Shown in pieces: positions 27,262-38,085 of a DNA stretch of 64,000 nt (its first letter is position 1; every line of letters begins with the position of its first letter). The notes beneath the pieces were generated by a model. The model did no database searches, was not told where the DNA came from, and was given only the letters and a program-made list of their open reading frames with translations. Origin of the DNA: Zoroaster sp. YZ-2022 (lineage: Eukaryota; Echinodermata; Asteroidea; Forcipulatida; Zoroasteridae); the NCBI GenBank assembly GCA_029582265.1, contig CM055819.1, forward strand, positions 33,983,288 to 34,047,287, read 5' to 3'. The position numbers and the translations under genes were made by a program.

Positions 27262-28262
27262 CTCGCCTGTATAGGTGACTGTCGTAGGCGCTGTATAGGC
27301 GTAGATGTTCTGAATCTTTCCGTGTCTCTTGGAGTTTCTGTAGTGTATTAAATACAATAAATACAATAAGTACAATAAATAAATAGAATAAGTTAACGGA
27401 CATCTCTCATACAATAGTGTATTAAATACAATAAGTTAACGGACATCTCTCATACAAACACCAGCGTTGAAATACGCACTGCATTACGCACACAGACAAG
27501 TATAGACCAAATGCATATACCCTCTATTTTATGAAACCCATGCTCCCAAAAGAAACAGGTACTGGACATATTAACTGTACCCCATGCAAATTTAGTTTGT
27601 CTACTTGCTGTAGAAACCCAATATTTCTGCTTTTGGAAAATTTGTACATATGTACCTATCGAATTCAAAACGACAACTTTTGCACTTCAGCACTGACCTC
27701 GTCACGCACGACCATTAACAATACACGTGTTCGCGGTGGTAAGACGCTCCCTACATGGCCTCCAGTGGGCGGTCTATTTGCTGTTCACTCATGTAGTTCA
27801 TTCATAAAGTAACTGCAAAGTTAGTTGCTGTAGACCATAATGAATATTCAAACAAAGTTTTAATGAAATTTGCAAAATTTTACTGTATGTACCTGGAAAA
27901 GAACGAAACACACGGGCTCGCCGCTTATATAGTCGTGCTGCCGTCGGCTTTGCACCCCTCCAACATACACGCCACGCACGTACACGACGGCTAGGTACTA
28001 GCCAGGTGTGACGCAACCAGCAGCATCCGGCGCTTAGTAACCGCAGTATACAAAACAATAATGGCGCCCCCAAGTGCCCATTATTTCGTTACACTACTTA
28101 CAAATATTAAGTTGATATCAATAATTACATAAAATTTTAGTCGGTGGAATGACAAAGTACAAGAAAAAATATTTAACAAATTGCAGGAAAATAGGTGAAA
28201 CAAGCCACAAAGTGACAACGAATATGAATTTACAGCTTATAAATTCATAAATACGAATTAAC
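27262..28262. other. Spacer with short repeated ATACAATAA and promoter-like GC patch
   Basis: No supported gene. At 27341-27460 a ~45-bp unit containing GTTAACGGACATCTCTCATA occurs twice with ATACAATAA repeats. 27900-28075 is locally GC-rich with CACGCACGTACACGACGG. This region should contain the 5' LTR of gypsy element 1 if present, but I could not pair it with sequence left of 23151. Confidence 0.35.
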
Positions 28263-28590
28263 TCTAACCTTCCCAAATCCTCCAAAATCCTCTTTGTTAA
28301 AAAGTGAAGGATTTTGAAGGATTGTGGTTACATGCTACATGCTCTTTGCTAAAGAGAAGGATTTGGGAGGATTGAGGTTATTAGGCATACTTGCCTTTCC
28401 ATGGTACATGTACATCCATGTTTGTTGTTGCGATTGCAAGATCAGTACTTGGGTCAGTGGTCACTGTTTATTGCTCCATGCATGCAAGGAGGATACCTGG
28501 CCATGTACGTGTATCACAGATTAGAAACACATATGTGCATACATGTCATGTGCTTGCTTTACTACTGAAGGATTTTGGAGGATTCAGGTT
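28263..28590. repeat. Candidate MITE with AATCCTCCAAAATCC inverted ends
   Basis: TAACCTTCCCAAATCCTCCA at about 28265 is mirrored by GAAGGATTTTGGAGGATTCA near 28566 and by internal copies at 28307-28322 and 28356-28378. Ends are inverted with TAACCT/AGGTTA outermost. No clear target duplication. No gene. Confidence 0.5.
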
Positions 28591-28712
28591 ATGTGTAAGC
28601 AAATGACCCTAGGGAGTTAGGGTTAATGGATGAACTGGATTAGGGTTCAAGGATGAACTTTGACAAAGTTTTTTCCGATATTCATCATTTGGGGATTGAA
28701 CAACTTTGGGAG

Positions 28713-29537
28713 TGTAGTGTTTTTAATTTAGAGTCCGAAGACTAATGAGGCTTGACACCTTGATTTGGGTTGCTTGTTGACAGGCTCAATTTATTCACTA
28801 TGATTCGTCCATTCAAAGAAAACCTATTACAAAAATAAATCAATAATTCTTATAAAATCTAACACCAAATTACAAACAAAATTACAGATTACTTATACAG
28901 TACAAGTATACAGGTAATCATCCACCTTAGTTTACATCACATAGTTATGCATAATGACTAGGCCCATGTTGCACCATGCCTGTTTACATTTCATACCATG
29001 TGCTATTTACCCAGCAGACAATTGTTAACCAAACTCGGCCTAAAAGTGATTCAAAAATCCTACTTACCAACCGATCCTTCTTCTCTGATTATTCTACTGT
29101 ATTATCAGGTCATGTGTGGGCCCATAGGTCGCTCTCCTCCACCCTAAAATTATGAAATTACTCTCTCATCTTTATTGACACCTGGTATATTCGATGATCA
29201 ACACAGAAAAGGACACACAAAGTAGACCCGGACCTGTAACTCGGCTAGTCTTCCTACGCTCCACCCTAATTAATTTACTGAACTCAACCATAAAGAACCG
29301 AAGGTTGGAAATAACAATTCTAATATTTTGATAATTAATTGCAATTAGTTTATCTACTACCTGTGATGATGAAACTGAGACTAAATTCTTCTTACAATAA
29401 AATAATCCCAAAAGTTACTCCTTTTCACAACCTTACAACATGTATCAGTGCGCCCCACCGTTAAAGTAGACGTGCGCCCTCTGTGGGTTAACAAAGTTTA
29501 ATTTTACTCTATGTGCAACAAAAGCCATTTCACCACA
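28713..29537 (-). repeat. 3' LTR of gypsy element 2
   Basis: An 825-bp LTR, TG...CA ended, nearly identical to 43352-44420 apart from the SINE there. It keeps the sequence CTTAGTTTACAT at 28926-28937 that is missing beside the SINE in the other LTR. The largest open frame in it is LTR sequence and not a gene. Confidence 0.9.
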
Positions 29538-29552
29538 ATCTCCCCTACTGGT
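29538..29552 (-). promoter_or_regulatory. Polypurine tract of gypsy element 2
   Basis: On the minus strand AGTAGGGGAGAT lies immediately before the TG of the 3' LTR, the expected place for plus-strand DNA priming during reverse transcription. Confidence 0.7.
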
Positions 29553-29761
29553 TCGATCAACTCCTGGAGATCGATTGAATGATTCGGCATACCACAAGAA
29601 TTACATGTATGTACACAATCTCTATGATTTGTTTTGCAACAACCCATTTTTAAACAACATCTTAAATGTCTTAAAGTTACAATAAACACTTGTCTGTTTG
29701 TTTTATTTATTTACTGTTTTACTAACAAACAAAATGCAATACTTATATTATCATCTAACAA

Positions 29762-30401
29762 TCATGACCAGATGCGAGATTCAAAGTATTTAACCAACTG
29801 GCGCAGCGTTTTTTCATACTGTAACATTCCTGCTGCATTCAGGTGGACTCCATCAAGGTTATACCGGCAATTCCTCAGTCCCCTGTGCTCCCATAGCCAC
29901 CATCGGTCTTTCACAAAGGTCGACTGCTGGATAAGATCATTGAATCTCTCCACCCGAGTATTAAAATCTTCGAGTGAAACTTGGCCACCCCGTAAACCTC
30001 CTGTTCTAGGTATAACTGGCAGAAACACTATTACTTCTGGGTTAATGCACTCTCCTGGATAACTCATATACAAAGTCACAAAGTAAAGAGTGCACTTGGT
30101 TTGAATCAATATCTTTGGCACATAAATCATTTGTACCCAAGTCCAAGATTAAAACTGATGGGTTAGCTTGCCGTAAAGACTCAAAATACTTTCTAGGCCT
30201 TGCCTGAATTCTACGTAAAGTGAGACCACCCTCACCAATACATGTTACAGGAACTACTTGACGCTGTAACTCACTTTCAAACTGAAAACCTCGCTTCTTC
30301 TGCAAGCGTTTAACAAAACTGTGCCCAAAAAGGACAAAACTCTTCTTCTTTTTTCGCAATACAATAGTACAAAAAAGGGGAGGAAGCTCTACCAAACCCA
30401 C
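29762..30401 (-). pseudogene. SGNH/GDSL hydrolase-like accessory ORF of gypsy element 2
   Basis: Two overlapping minus-strand frames (30042-30401 and 29762-30130), separated by one frame break near 30050, together show the four blocks of an SGNH hydrolase. Block I is SFVLFGHSFVKRL with the nucleophile Ser (GHS in place of GDS). Block II is CIGEGGLTLRRI. Block III is LILDLGTNDLC with the oxyanion Asn. Block V is YNLDGVHLNAAGM with the Asp-x-x-His pair. All catalytic positions are present. It lies between integrase and the 3' LTR, the env/accessory position. Related esterase domains are known from CR1-group LINEs. Substrate is unknown; a role in membrane or lipid handling is speculation. Confidence 0.7.
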
Positions 30402-30403
30402 TT

Positions 30404-30607
30404 CTAAATCAACTCCAAATTAACAAAATTTCCCACTGGCAATGACCAAAAACATGTCAGTCCACTGGTAGCCAGAATACCCAGTAGTGCTCTCCAGTCA
30501 GGTGTGCCATTGTGGAAACTGGATACCCCAAGTCTTTCCAACAAAGCAGCTTCCTGACCTTCTGCAACCCACTGAGAACCCCCGCCACCAGAGTAAAGAC
30601 AAATCAC
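30404..30607 (-). CDS. Short ORF between integrase and SGNH ORF
   Basis: A 67-codon frame on the minus strand overlapping the integrase stop by 4 bases. It reads SGGGGSQWVAEGQEAALLER, then SSFHNGTPDWRALLGILA. No recognisable domain and no ATG at the start of the open frame. It may be the N-terminal part of the accessory protein, expressed by frameshift or splicing, since only a few bases and a stop separate it from the SGNH frame. Confidence 0.4.
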   Translation of the reverse strand: MICLYSGGGGSQWVAEGQEAALLERLGVSSFHNGTPDWRALLGILATSGLTCFWSLPVGNFVNLELI

Positions 30608-32249
30608 TTCATAGCTGAGGAAGGCAATCTGTATGGATTACTGTGTTTTCCCTTTGTAGTTCTTTGAGAACTTCTTAGGTGCCCAGACGTCGAGCCACCC
30701 AAAATGGGGTGCTCCCCTACTTCTACATTGCTCTCTCCCTGTAAATCTTGACCCAGAGGCTGATCTGCTAAAGGCTCAGTGCGCAGGACCTCCCAATCTG
30801 AATCTTCATCAGACCCCTCATCACTCTCATTTTCCGTTTCGCTTTCTGCAAAGGGATCTAATCGCAAGAGTTTTCTGTTCACAACCCTTTCTGGACCCCC
30901 CTTTAACGGTCGGATACGATATACGTCGTTATGTTCATTTATCCAAACGACATATGGATCTCTTTCAAACACATCGGCCAGTTTATGGCGTCCTTTGAAC
31001 GCTTGTTTCCTGAGTAGAACGTGGGAACCAATCTTAATAGGTTTGCCAGGTTTTACTTTCCTATCATAAGTAGCCTTGTTGCGTTCACAGCTCTTTGCTA
31101 CTCGTTCCTTTACTAATTCACTAGCTCTAGTGAGCAAGGAAGATTGTTCTTTGACAAAATATTGGTCCCAATCATTTTTGGCTCTCCCTAACATCTGATC
31201 TAAAGGTATCAATGGTTCCCTACCAAACATAAGCAAATAGGGGGCTACTCCAGTGGTGCAATGTGGAGTAGCATTGTATACAAACACAAGGTGCTGTAAA
31301 AGATCTGGCCACCTCCGCCTATCCCGCTCATCCATGGACTTAATGAGTCCAAACAGAGTCCGGTTAAAGCGCTCTGTTTGAGCGTTCCCCTCAGGGTGAT
31401 ACGGAGTTGTTCTGGTCTTTTTCATGCCATACAATGCACATAATTCTCTCACAAATTCCCCTTCAAAATTTCGACCTTGGTCACTATGTAACCGACAAGG
31501 TATTCCAAACTTGGAAAACCACTGATTCCTCAAGACTTTAGCAACAGTTACGGCAAGTTGGTCTTTACACGGACATGCCTGAACAAATTTTGTATAGACG
31601 TCGGTCATGACGAAGATATCCTCATACCCCCCTGCCCCTCGATCAATTTTGACAAAATCTATGGCTAACACTTCGAGTGGTCGAAATGCCAAGAGGTGTC
31701 GTATTGGCACTTTCGCTTGAGGCTCTGACGCCTTATGAGACAACACATTGTTTACAATGACCGATATGCGTATGCACCGCAGCGGCCATTTTGGGCCAAA
31801 ACACCCGTCGACTGAGGGAACAAGTTTTCACAACCCCTTGATGTCCCCACCCATTGTGGCAACCCTCTAACACCCTCTGTTGTAAACTTTTGGGCATCAG
31901 TACCTGAGCTAATTCACCATGCAATGGGTCCATGACACAACAATGCAAAACACCCTCCCTTACAATGAACCTGGGCCACTGCCACAACCATGACTTGACT
32001 TCCACTGGCTCCTCATGTTCCATCTGAAAAACTTCACCGGGTTTCCAACCTTGATCCCAACGTTTCCAGACATACTTGAGCACTGGGTCAGCCCTTTGCA
32101 GGGAGGACAGCTGCTCTGGCGTCCAAGATGGGAAAATACCTGAATGACTAGTGACTTTTGGAGATCCGGCCCCTGTATCCTGTGAAGTCAACACCTTATG
32201 TACACCAATATGTTGCAGTGGAACCACTGTGGAGTGGACCTTACACTGC
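30604..32249 (-). pseudogene. Gypsy element 2 integrase
   Basis: Minus strand. It has an H2C2 zinc-binding module (CHNGWGHQGVVKT ... HIGHCKQC), then after a single-base break at 31733-31746 the core of 380 codons: LAIDFVKIDRGAGGYEDIFV (first Asp), IPCRLHSDQGRNFEGEF (second Asp), PEGNAQTERFNRTLFGL (Glu), and YNATPHCTTGVAPYLLMFG. The C-terminal domain has GSHVLLRKQAFKGRHKLAD and YVVWINEHNDVYRIRPLKGG, followed by an acidic tail. The D,D,E triad is intact. Its N-terminal side is cut off from RNase H by the 6.9-kb insertion whose edge is near 32268. Confidence 0.9.
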
Positions 32250-32267
32250 AGCATTTCCCAGCCCGCA

Positions 32268-32790
32268 ACCCGCGATCGGTCCGTCAGCGGCCCACCGGTG
32301 GCACCGCCAGCGGGCCGCCGTTGGCTGCAGCCGGCGGACCGCCAACACAAACGTCCGCCCGTGGCCCGCTGGAGGCAGCCGACAGAGATCCGCTGTCGGA
32401 CCAATGGCGGACCATTGTCGAAACAATGTCACATTTCGACAACGGTCCGCCGTTGGCCCATCATCGGCCCTCCCGCGGCTGCCGGTGGCGGACCACCAGC
32501 GAAGCGGGCAACGTTTTGCTAGCGGTCCGCTAGGGAAGCCTTATGACGGTCCGTTGTTGGCCTACCATCGTCCTCTGTCGGCTGCCGATGGTGGTCCACT
32601 GGCGGCGGCAACGTATTTGATAGCGGTCCGCTAGGAAGCCTTCTGACGGTCCGTTGTTGGCCTACCATCGTCCCTCTGTCGGCTGCCGATGGTGGTCCAC
32701 TGGCGAGCGGGCGAACTTTTAAGTTTTCGGTCCGCTGGTAGGAACCTTTTGACGGTCCGCCGTTGGCCTACCATCGGCCTAACAGTAAGC
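32268..32790. repeat. GC-rich subterminal minisatellite (left)
   Basis: Degenerate tandem repeats with the motifs GACGGTCCGTTGTTGGCCTA and GGCTGCCGATGGTGGTCCAC, period about 107-110 bp from 32440 onward; shorter CGG/CCG-rich units precede it. Large open frames here follow from base composition only. Confidence 0.8.
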
Positions 32791-34009
32791 CGAAATCGAT
32801 TTTTGTTTAATTTTTTTTTTTTTATCGACGGTGGACCGATGGTGGTTCAACAACGAGCAGGCAGCCGTTTTGCCGGCGATCAACCGGTGGCGGGCAACAT
32901 GCAGTATATAGAATGGCTGCCTGACGTTCTTGCCTCCATGCTTGAGCTGAGTTAAGCATGCTGGGCTGATGAAGGAAGGCCATAAAAGTCGCAGATCGAC
33001 GGACGGGTGCATAAGGACCAACCCTAGGTTAGCAGTCTGCTGGGGCCGACGGTGCGCCATTGACTTGCATGTGTTAAAATAATATAAATAAATCTATTTA
33101 CTTATTAAACTGAGGACACACCACTGATTTGTTCACTGTGAATGACTGGGACAGCATTTATTTAATGAGGCAACAAAACGAAAAAATGACTTAAACATTA
33201 CGAAATTACTAAATCAAAGTAAAGAACATAATGTTACCTTAAACATTAGGCTGCAATGAAATTACCCACAACTGTAATCATGTTTCTAAAGCACCACTTT
33301 TATATGACGCTTACATCAGCACCACATTATATAAACCAGTCACAATTGTTAAGTTTGTTTCCTCCATGTTCAGATGTTGCAAAATACATGGATGTGTACA
33401 TTTTTGTACTTTTATTGAATACGCCCCTAAGTAAGTTGTCCTCAGTGAGAAAACGTCGTACTGCGATTTTGCAACGACGTTGTCTCTCAGCGCTTAGTAT
33501 TTTTATGATGTGCACATCCCGGCTGTTTTAAGCGTAATTTGAATGTTATTTTAGGAGATATAACATTATTGCACTGACAAAAACACTTTATAAAAGAATA
33601 CATAATTGCATAGTAATAAAATGAATAATAAAATCATGCAGTGCGTAATACAATTAGAAACATTTTCAGGGCAATTAGTAAGAGCTTGAGCACGGATACC
33701 TGCAACATTTTCCCCCTTAAAACAGACCATAATACATTTTTATGGGTGATCTTCACCCAACTGTTATAATTTGTTTAAAAAAAAAAAAACATTACAGTAG
33801 AACGCAGCAAAATCAAGTACATTGGCAATTATTTGTTTGTAAATTAGAGTTAACATTCCTAACAAAGACCTGTCCATGTTATGTACGTAATTGCTAATTT
33901 ATGTAAGACTTGCACCAGGAAGATTACCTTGCTTTTTCTTTTTAAACAACCCTCAAGGGTCAAGGAATGTAAATGAAATTATATTTTGGTAAATACATTC
34001 TACACTCTA
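32791..34009. other. AT-rich interior, no gene recognised
   Basis: Apart from a short GC-rich remnant at 32825-32900, I see no supportable coding sequence, RNA or repeat structure. A poly-T run lies at 32808-32823 and a poly-A run at 33778-33790. Confidence 0.4.
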
Positions 34010-34246
34010 AAACTCCCGGGTCAGATTTGACCCAGAATGGGTCAAATCTGACCCATACTGGTTGGATATGACCCGACACTTTCGGTCAGGATGACCCGAA
34101 AAGTTGGGTCAGATTATTTGACCCGGAAAACAGGTAAAATAATCTGACCCAACTTTACGGGTCAGAATGACCCGGAAAGGGTTGGGTCATATCCAACCCG
34201 GACTAACGGGTCAGATTAATGTTGACCCGGATTCCGGGTCTAATGA
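34010..34246. repeat. Fold-back of GGGTCA/TGACCC repeats
   Basis: About 235 bp of imperfect inverted repeats. A central pair of ~70-bp arms (about 34058-34125 and 34132-34200) contains GGTTGGATATGACCC and its complement, and an outer pair is built on GGGTCAGATT. It would fold into one long hairpin. Probably a fold-back type MITE. Confidence 0.7.
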
Positions 34247-34267
34247 GATAAGCATGTCTTCCATGTG

Positions 34268-34559
34268 TTAACCCTCCTATGCCCATGCTGAAATTTGGCC
34301 CAGTCAGCACGGCACTCACAGACACTCACTTGAGTATTTTTGGTTGTATTTCCAATTGGTAGGTCAAACCAGAGTCACACAGAGCTGTGTATGTACTGTC
34401 AAGTGATTTTGGTTTGACCTTTGTGCACTGCACAAATTTTGAGTGTCTTTGGGTTTGACCTCTATCACAGCCATATGTGCTTGCATGTATTTGAGTGCAC
34501 TGCACAAAGTCAATGGGTTAAGAGATACAAATTTTGTGTTAAACCTATAGGAGGGTTAA
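34268..34559. mobile_element. TTAA-flanked MITE (family CCCTCCTAT), copy 2
   Basis: TTAA at 34268-34271 and 34556-34559, inverted ends CCCTCCTATGCCC and CCTATAGGAGGG. Its interior is the reverse complement of the interior of the 4974-5341 copy (CCAATTGGTAGGTCAAACC, CACAGAGCTGTGTATGTACT), with one internal repeat unit fewer. Confidence 0.85.
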
Positions 34560-34831
34560 GAAGCCTTATCTATGGCAAACAATCAAATAAAACAAATTTC
34601 TTGTTTTTTATGTAACATTCAGCTGAAACTGTTAATTTCTATAGTAAATTGCCATAAATAAGTGCATCTTTTTATAAGGAACACATGCTTACCTTGTTAG
34701 GACGGCCTAGGAGACAACACAATGTAATTTAAAAGGATAACTGTAAAATGATCTTCCGATTGTTATATGTATTTATTTCTCTTTAACTGTTTAAAATACA
34801 TGTTCATAAATAGTCATGTTAAAGTTATTGT

Positions 34832-35055
34832 TTAAAGGTGGCAATATCGTCACGATCAACAGGACATGGAATCAGAGTTCAAGTTCTAGATTAACTCAGT
34901 GACTGAAAATAATACTCACATGATAAGGTCATATTACCGTTGCTGATGCATAAATGAGCCAGTAATTTTCAGACACTGTGTTCATCTTTAACTAGGACAC
35001 CGATTCCATGCCGTGTAGAAAGTCTGCTCTGATCGTGACAATACTGTCCCTTTAA
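34832..35055. mobile_element. MITE with TTAAAGG ends and palindromic arms, copy 1
   Basis: Ends TTAAAGGTGGCAATATCGTC and, inverted, TTAAAGGGACAGTATTGTCA. The arms continue as GACATGGAATC / GGCATGGAATCGG. It has a full second copy at 52795-53007. No coding sequence. Confidence 0.75.
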
Positions 35056-35439
35056 TATCTTTACACCAATTTGTGTTTATGGAATTGATGGTCAGTACTT
35101 AGGTTGAACTATCCCAATGCTCGCATAAAAATAAATATGAACGCAATGAAGACTGGGGGATGTTTACTAATGTTTACATGGCCCAACTCCCAGGGATTCA
35201 GTCAGCAATATCCATTTTACTAGATCACCCAACAGATATTAACTACACACTTGTGGGGATTTTTGGGTCCAGTCAAAAAACAATTCCTCAGTACTATCAT
35301 TGTTCTAACATGTTAAAAAATACACTGAATAACCTAGATGTGTCTTAAGGTCCTGAAAAAAACAATTCCCATGAAGGTGCAGACTGCCACAGATAGGATA
35401 GGTCCATATAAATTAATTTAGGTAAAACTTGTAGCTTTG

Positions 35440-35580
35440 CATGGTGAGGATGATAATTAAGACTAATTGCGGTGACACCATGTGGAATCTCAATTGAGTA
35501 GTAATTAGTTCAGAAAAGAACTGGAGGTACAACTCGACGTTTCGATCAGTATGCTCTGATCGTCCTCAATTAGTCTTACT
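35440..35580 (-). other. Hairpin-containing retroelement fragment (Penelope-like?)
   Basis: On the minus strand a stem GACGATCAG...CTGATCGAAACGTC is preceded by TTGAG and followed by GAGTTGTACC. Flanks GATAATTAAGACTAATTG (35450-35467) and CAATTAGTCTTACTT (35568 on) are also inverted. The ...CGAAACGTC hairpin is seen at the 3' end of many Penelope-like element copies; a hammerhead core is not complete here. Low confidence. Confidence 0.3.
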
Positions 35581-36234
35581 TATAAATTAATTTGAAACAT
35601 ACGTTAACTCCTTTGAAGAAAAGATCAACCTCCACACCTGGCCATTGGATTACAAAGTTATACAGACTCTGACACACCTCGTAGCAGTAGCACAAGTGGC
35701 TGTTTGTGTGACACATTTGTATGACAAGGGTTCACTGGTTCCAATCTGGAGTAAAAAGGGTGGAAAATTTATTTTAAAAGTGTGAAGGTTTAATACTTGT
35801 GTCTAGTTACGATATGATGGGCTGTATACAACAACATGTACAATTTTACTAAATAAGATACATGTATATTCAATATATTCCGATACCGATGTATATAATG
35901 TTGAAGTTTTTCTAGAAATTGAAATTCCTAAATTGTTATTCATAATTATGATTCTGCTAATACAATCTCAGCTTAGATGGTGATGATACATGCCTAAGAA
36001 TTCACAAGGCTTACAAAATGATGGCTAATTAATCACTTATTCAATGTAAAAATAAACATTTTAAGCTTTCTCAATGCATGCTAGGAATTGAATGACAACA
36101 CATCTTTTACAAATTTGGTGCACCATTAGGCCTATGCCTGTGTACTTCAAATGATTTGCATGCCACGGGATTTGTCACCAGATTCCCAAAATGCACTTTG
36201 AAATGCAATAGGTTATTAACAGTCACATCCTTAC
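35581..36234. other. AT-rich interior, no gene recognised
   Basis: Short open stretches only. On the minus strand 35620-35740 has a splice-acceptor-like CTCCAG followed by 31 open codons, not enough to call an exon. Confidence 0.3.
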
Positions 36235-36385
36235 CGGTCAATAAATGACTTGGTGGCATCCTGTAGTGGCATCCTGTAGTGGCATGACGATAGAGTTGCC
36301 TTTTGCCCTTCACCCGCCTTAACTCTGATGGTGAAAATGGAAGGAACAAGGTTGCGCCTCACTGCAAACTCACAGTCTGGACTAT
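36235..36385 (-). CDS. Candidate internal exon (unknown protein)
   Basis: Bounded on the minus strand by a pyrimidine-tract acceptor (TTTTACTGTCCACAG) and a donor CCG|GTAAGG. One frame is open for the whole 151 nt and reads SPDCEFAVRRNLVPSIFTIR, then VKAGEGQKATLSSCHYRM. A tandem CACTACAGGATGC duplication is included. No domain recognised. It lies within the 6.9-kb insertion and may be part of its gene or of a host fragment carried along. Confidence 0.4.
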
Positions 36386-36822
36386 CTGTGGACAGTAAAA
36401 TAATTGAATAAGAAATATTTTCAGTGACGAATGAATGACTTTATTTTAGCCACACAAATGGAAGTCTCCAATTTTTGTAAACATTTTTTGTGTTCAAGTC
36501 ATTTTTAATATTGAGGCGGGAAAAGTATTACAATAAGTCCACATTTATTATGACTCTAATTAAACAAGAGAAACTTGTGTTCATATTGGTTATTTTATAC
36601 ATTCGGGAGTATTTTGTGTTTTACAAATTATTTACGGGTAGCCGGGTATCCGGTTCCTGAAATATAAACCAAAAACACACCTAGCCTTAAGTAATAATAG
36701 TTTTCCACACTTAATCTGCCGATGTTAATGTTTTTCCATTTCTCTTTTTTTCTGTGGGAAGGGGGGGGGGCATGGATTCATCAAAAATTAATAAATAATT
36801 GTTTGAGTGCAGAAAAACTTAC

Positions 36823-36907
36823 ATGATGTTCATCATCCTGACCCTTAAGTAGTGTAAATTGTAGATGGTTGACCATGATGTCATAGCAAGCATGATCAAC
36901 CGTTGAT
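36823..36907 (-). CDS. Candidate internal exon (unknown protein)
   Basis: Acceptor TTTATATTTCAG and donor CAT|GTAAGT on the minus strand with an open 28-codon frame (STVDHACYDIMVNHLQ). Its phase does not join directly to the exon at 36235-36385, so either one more small exon lies between them or one of the two is not real. Confidence 0.35.
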
Positions 36908-37603
36908 CTGAAATATAAACATATCATGTACAGTGTATAAACAAAATTACATGTTTTCAAAGAGGGATGAAGAATAATGGGTCATGCTAACAAAACACAC
37001 ATAAATTAGCAACCCCTCATGTTATTATCAGGATGATAGATTGATTTAACTTCAGAAAAAATTATGCAACTTCAGAAAAATGCGTTATAGAATAGAATAC
37101 ATGTGACCTCTTCCTTCCTCCATGATGTGACATTTTCATTATCTCAGTAAAGGGGCCGGGTGATTGTTTCAGGCCTACTTTAGCTTAGTGAGAAAAGTGC
37201 CAGACTCCAGAGTCCAGTACAGCAACCACCACACAAGTCACAAGACCGACACAAAATACTGACACCGAGTACTACTAGTAGTAGCCAAGTTTCCTACTAC
37301 TCTAGTAACGCTAGTAGTAGTAGTACTGTAACGTGTGTGTGTGTGTGTGTTTTGTTAATAAAACAGCGAACATATAATCATGTCCACATGATGAAGACAT
37401 GATGACCCCTCCATCCATTGTACAGAACAATGACAAAATGGGTTGCATCAACCACACTGCACACATACACATTTACATGGCCACACACCATGACCTGCTG
37501 CACACACTACATGTATGTTAACGTTAAAATGGTTTTGTATAGTCATTATCTGTATACTATAAAACGAACATACATGTATAATAAAATGTGAAAGTTTACA
37601 TAC

Positions 37604-37759
37604 CTTCAAATGAAACAAAGTAATGAAGACCCCTTCCATTAATTGTGAAATGATTCTCCAACGATCATTGGGACGAAAACGACATCGTATCGTAGTTAAA
37701 AATGGCGGTTGGAAAATGTGACCAGCGCCGCGTGACGTATTTATTTTTCGTCCAATCAA
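37604..37759 (-). CDS. Candidate first exon (unknown protein)
   Basis: Minus-strand open frame starting MIGRKINTSRGAGHIFQPPF and ending in a donor AAG|GTATGT. Just upstream (37780-37790 on +) is TGACGTCA, a CRE-like palindrome. Composition fits a short first exon, but no homology is recognised. Confidence 0.25.
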
Positions 37760-38085
37760 AATGGCTGATTTGCTGACATGACGTCACCAATATCTTTAAG
37801 TGTGGTTCCTGATTCATGTCAAATAATTAATATTAATCTTCGGATTGATAATTCGAATCAGTAGTATGAAATTTTAACGGAGTGTTATTTTATGAATTAG
37901 TGGTTCGGTTAGAATATCTAGCCTCATACCAAGCGCTGATTTGTCAAAGTAGGCTCACATCCTATAGCATTTTCGCAATAATTTTATGCAAAATACTGAA
38001 AACATGCCCATTGGAATACTACCGATAAAATAGGGGTTATCTAGTGTTGCAGTAAAACACGCATTGATTATAGTTCGCTAGGTCT

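Noticed and set aside
28608..28650. TTAGGGTTA and ATTAGGGTT resembling telomeric repeats
   Set aside because: Only isolated single motifs, not a tandem array.
32149..32634. Overlapping + strand open frames of 111-158 codons
   Set aside because: GC-rich minisatellite lacking stops by composition; the true coding sense to 32249 is the minus-strand integrase.
35515..35560. A complete hammerhead ribozyme
   Set aside because: The CUGANGA core is not followed by a proper helix II before GAAA; only the hairpin and GAAAC parts are seen.
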